Source: Paenibacillus pinistramenti (GTDB lineage Bacteria; Bacillota; Bacilli; Paenibacillales; Paenibacillaceae). Taken from it: a stretch of DNA of 64,000 bases. Made by a program: the position numbers and the translations under genes. The notes below the pieces were generated by a model. The model did no database searches and was not told where the DNA came from. It was given only the letters and a program-made list of their open reading frames with translations. Of this stretch, positions 63,913 to 64,000 are shown piece after piece (position 1 is the first letter of the stretch; each line of letters opens with the position of its first letter). Where the stretch lies: contig NZ_VAWG01000001.1 in the NCBI RefSeq assembly GCF_005869875.1, positions 372,001-436,000 of the forward strand, read 5' to 3'.

Positions 63913-64000
63913 ATTTGATACTTATCCAGCTGATCCAGAAAGTTACGCGACTTTAACTGAAGCCCCAGCTGCATATCCATCAGTGAGCGCATCACCGTCT
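63909..64000 (-). CDS. recO: DNA repair protein RecO, C-terminal end (partial)
   Basis: Thirty codons before a TGA stop at 63911..63909 read TVMRSLMDMQLGLQLKSRNF then LDQLDKYQI, which matches the C terminus of RecO (LGL.LKSR.FLDQ). RecO anneals single strands and loads RecA in recombination repair. The upstream part lies outside the window. In Bacillales recO commonly precedes glyQS. Confidence 0.75.
   Translation of the reverse strand, partial: TVMRSLMDMQLGLQLKSRNFLDQLDKYQI

Noticed and set aside
1-64000. Search for tRNA genes, phage genes, toxin-antitoxin or defence systems
   Set aside because: No convincing candidate was seen on either strand. The window is core genome.

Overview
The window comes from the chromosome of an endospore-forming Gram-positive bacterium of the order Bacillales, most likely a Paenibacillus or close relative. 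The reasons are the sporulation cassette spoIIGA-sigE-sigG, the sporulation copies spoVD and spoVE inside a dcw (division and cell wall) cluster, a meso-DAP type MurE, a bacillithiol gene (bshC), an RsfA-type prespore regulator, YlaJ/PhoH and DUF3907. Many genes carry strong Shine-Dalgarno sequences with TTG or GTG starts, and the base composition is moderately GC-rich. No phage, insertion sequence, CRISPR array or tRNA gene was found. This is almost entirely core genome.

Layout. Most genes are on the minus strand, so functional order runs from high to low coordinates. 63909-64000: end of recO. 53800-63900: the glycyl-tRNA synthetase operon glyQ-glyS behind a T-box leader, then yqxD, dnaG, sigA, an unknown membrane gene, trmK, the Nif3-like gene and rnpB. 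49100-53700: a lipoprotein subtilase (plus strand), DUF3907, DUF1540, a small membrane protein and a lytic transglycosylase. 46500-49000: cysteine desulfurase and thiI. 44100-46400: two divergent TerC-family genes and a membrane protein. 40900-44000: typA and an LCP cell-wall ligase. 35200-40850: ylaJ, phoH, an orphan solute-binding protein, a secreted coiled-coil protein with a candidate sigma-E promoter, and rsfA. 33700-35080: panE and a DUF3397-like gene. 27700-33500: an oligopeptide ABC transporter oppA-B-C-D-F. 24700-27620: bshC and ahcY. 5100-24500: the dcw cluster mraZ-rsmH-ftsL-pbpB-spoVD-murE-murF-mraY-murD-spoVE-murG-(murB remnant)-murA-divIB-ftsA-ftsZ. 2100-4950: spoIIGA-sigE-sigG. 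1-2000: ylmC, ylmD, ylmE and the first bases of the next gene.

How it fits together. The dcw block makes lipid-linked peptidoglycan precursors (MurE/F/D/G, MraY, MurA), polymerises and crosslinks them at the septum (PBP2B, SpoVD, SpoVE, FtsL, DivIB) and builds the Z ring (FtsA, FtsZ). The neighbouring spoIIG locus converts asymmetric division into mother-cell gene expression.

The main surprise is murB. The position between murG and murA, where murB belongs, holds only a broken remnant of about 470 bp with in-frame stops, a frame change and a large internal deletion. MurB activity must therefore come from another locus. Other points of interest are an RNase P RNA of class A rather than the Bacillus class B form; a spoIIG promoter that keeps a non-standard spacing of about 21 bp with Spo0A-box-like sequences; a four-unit 10-bp MraZ box array; a good sigma-H match upstream of ftsAZ; and repeat expansions in murF and ahead of murE.
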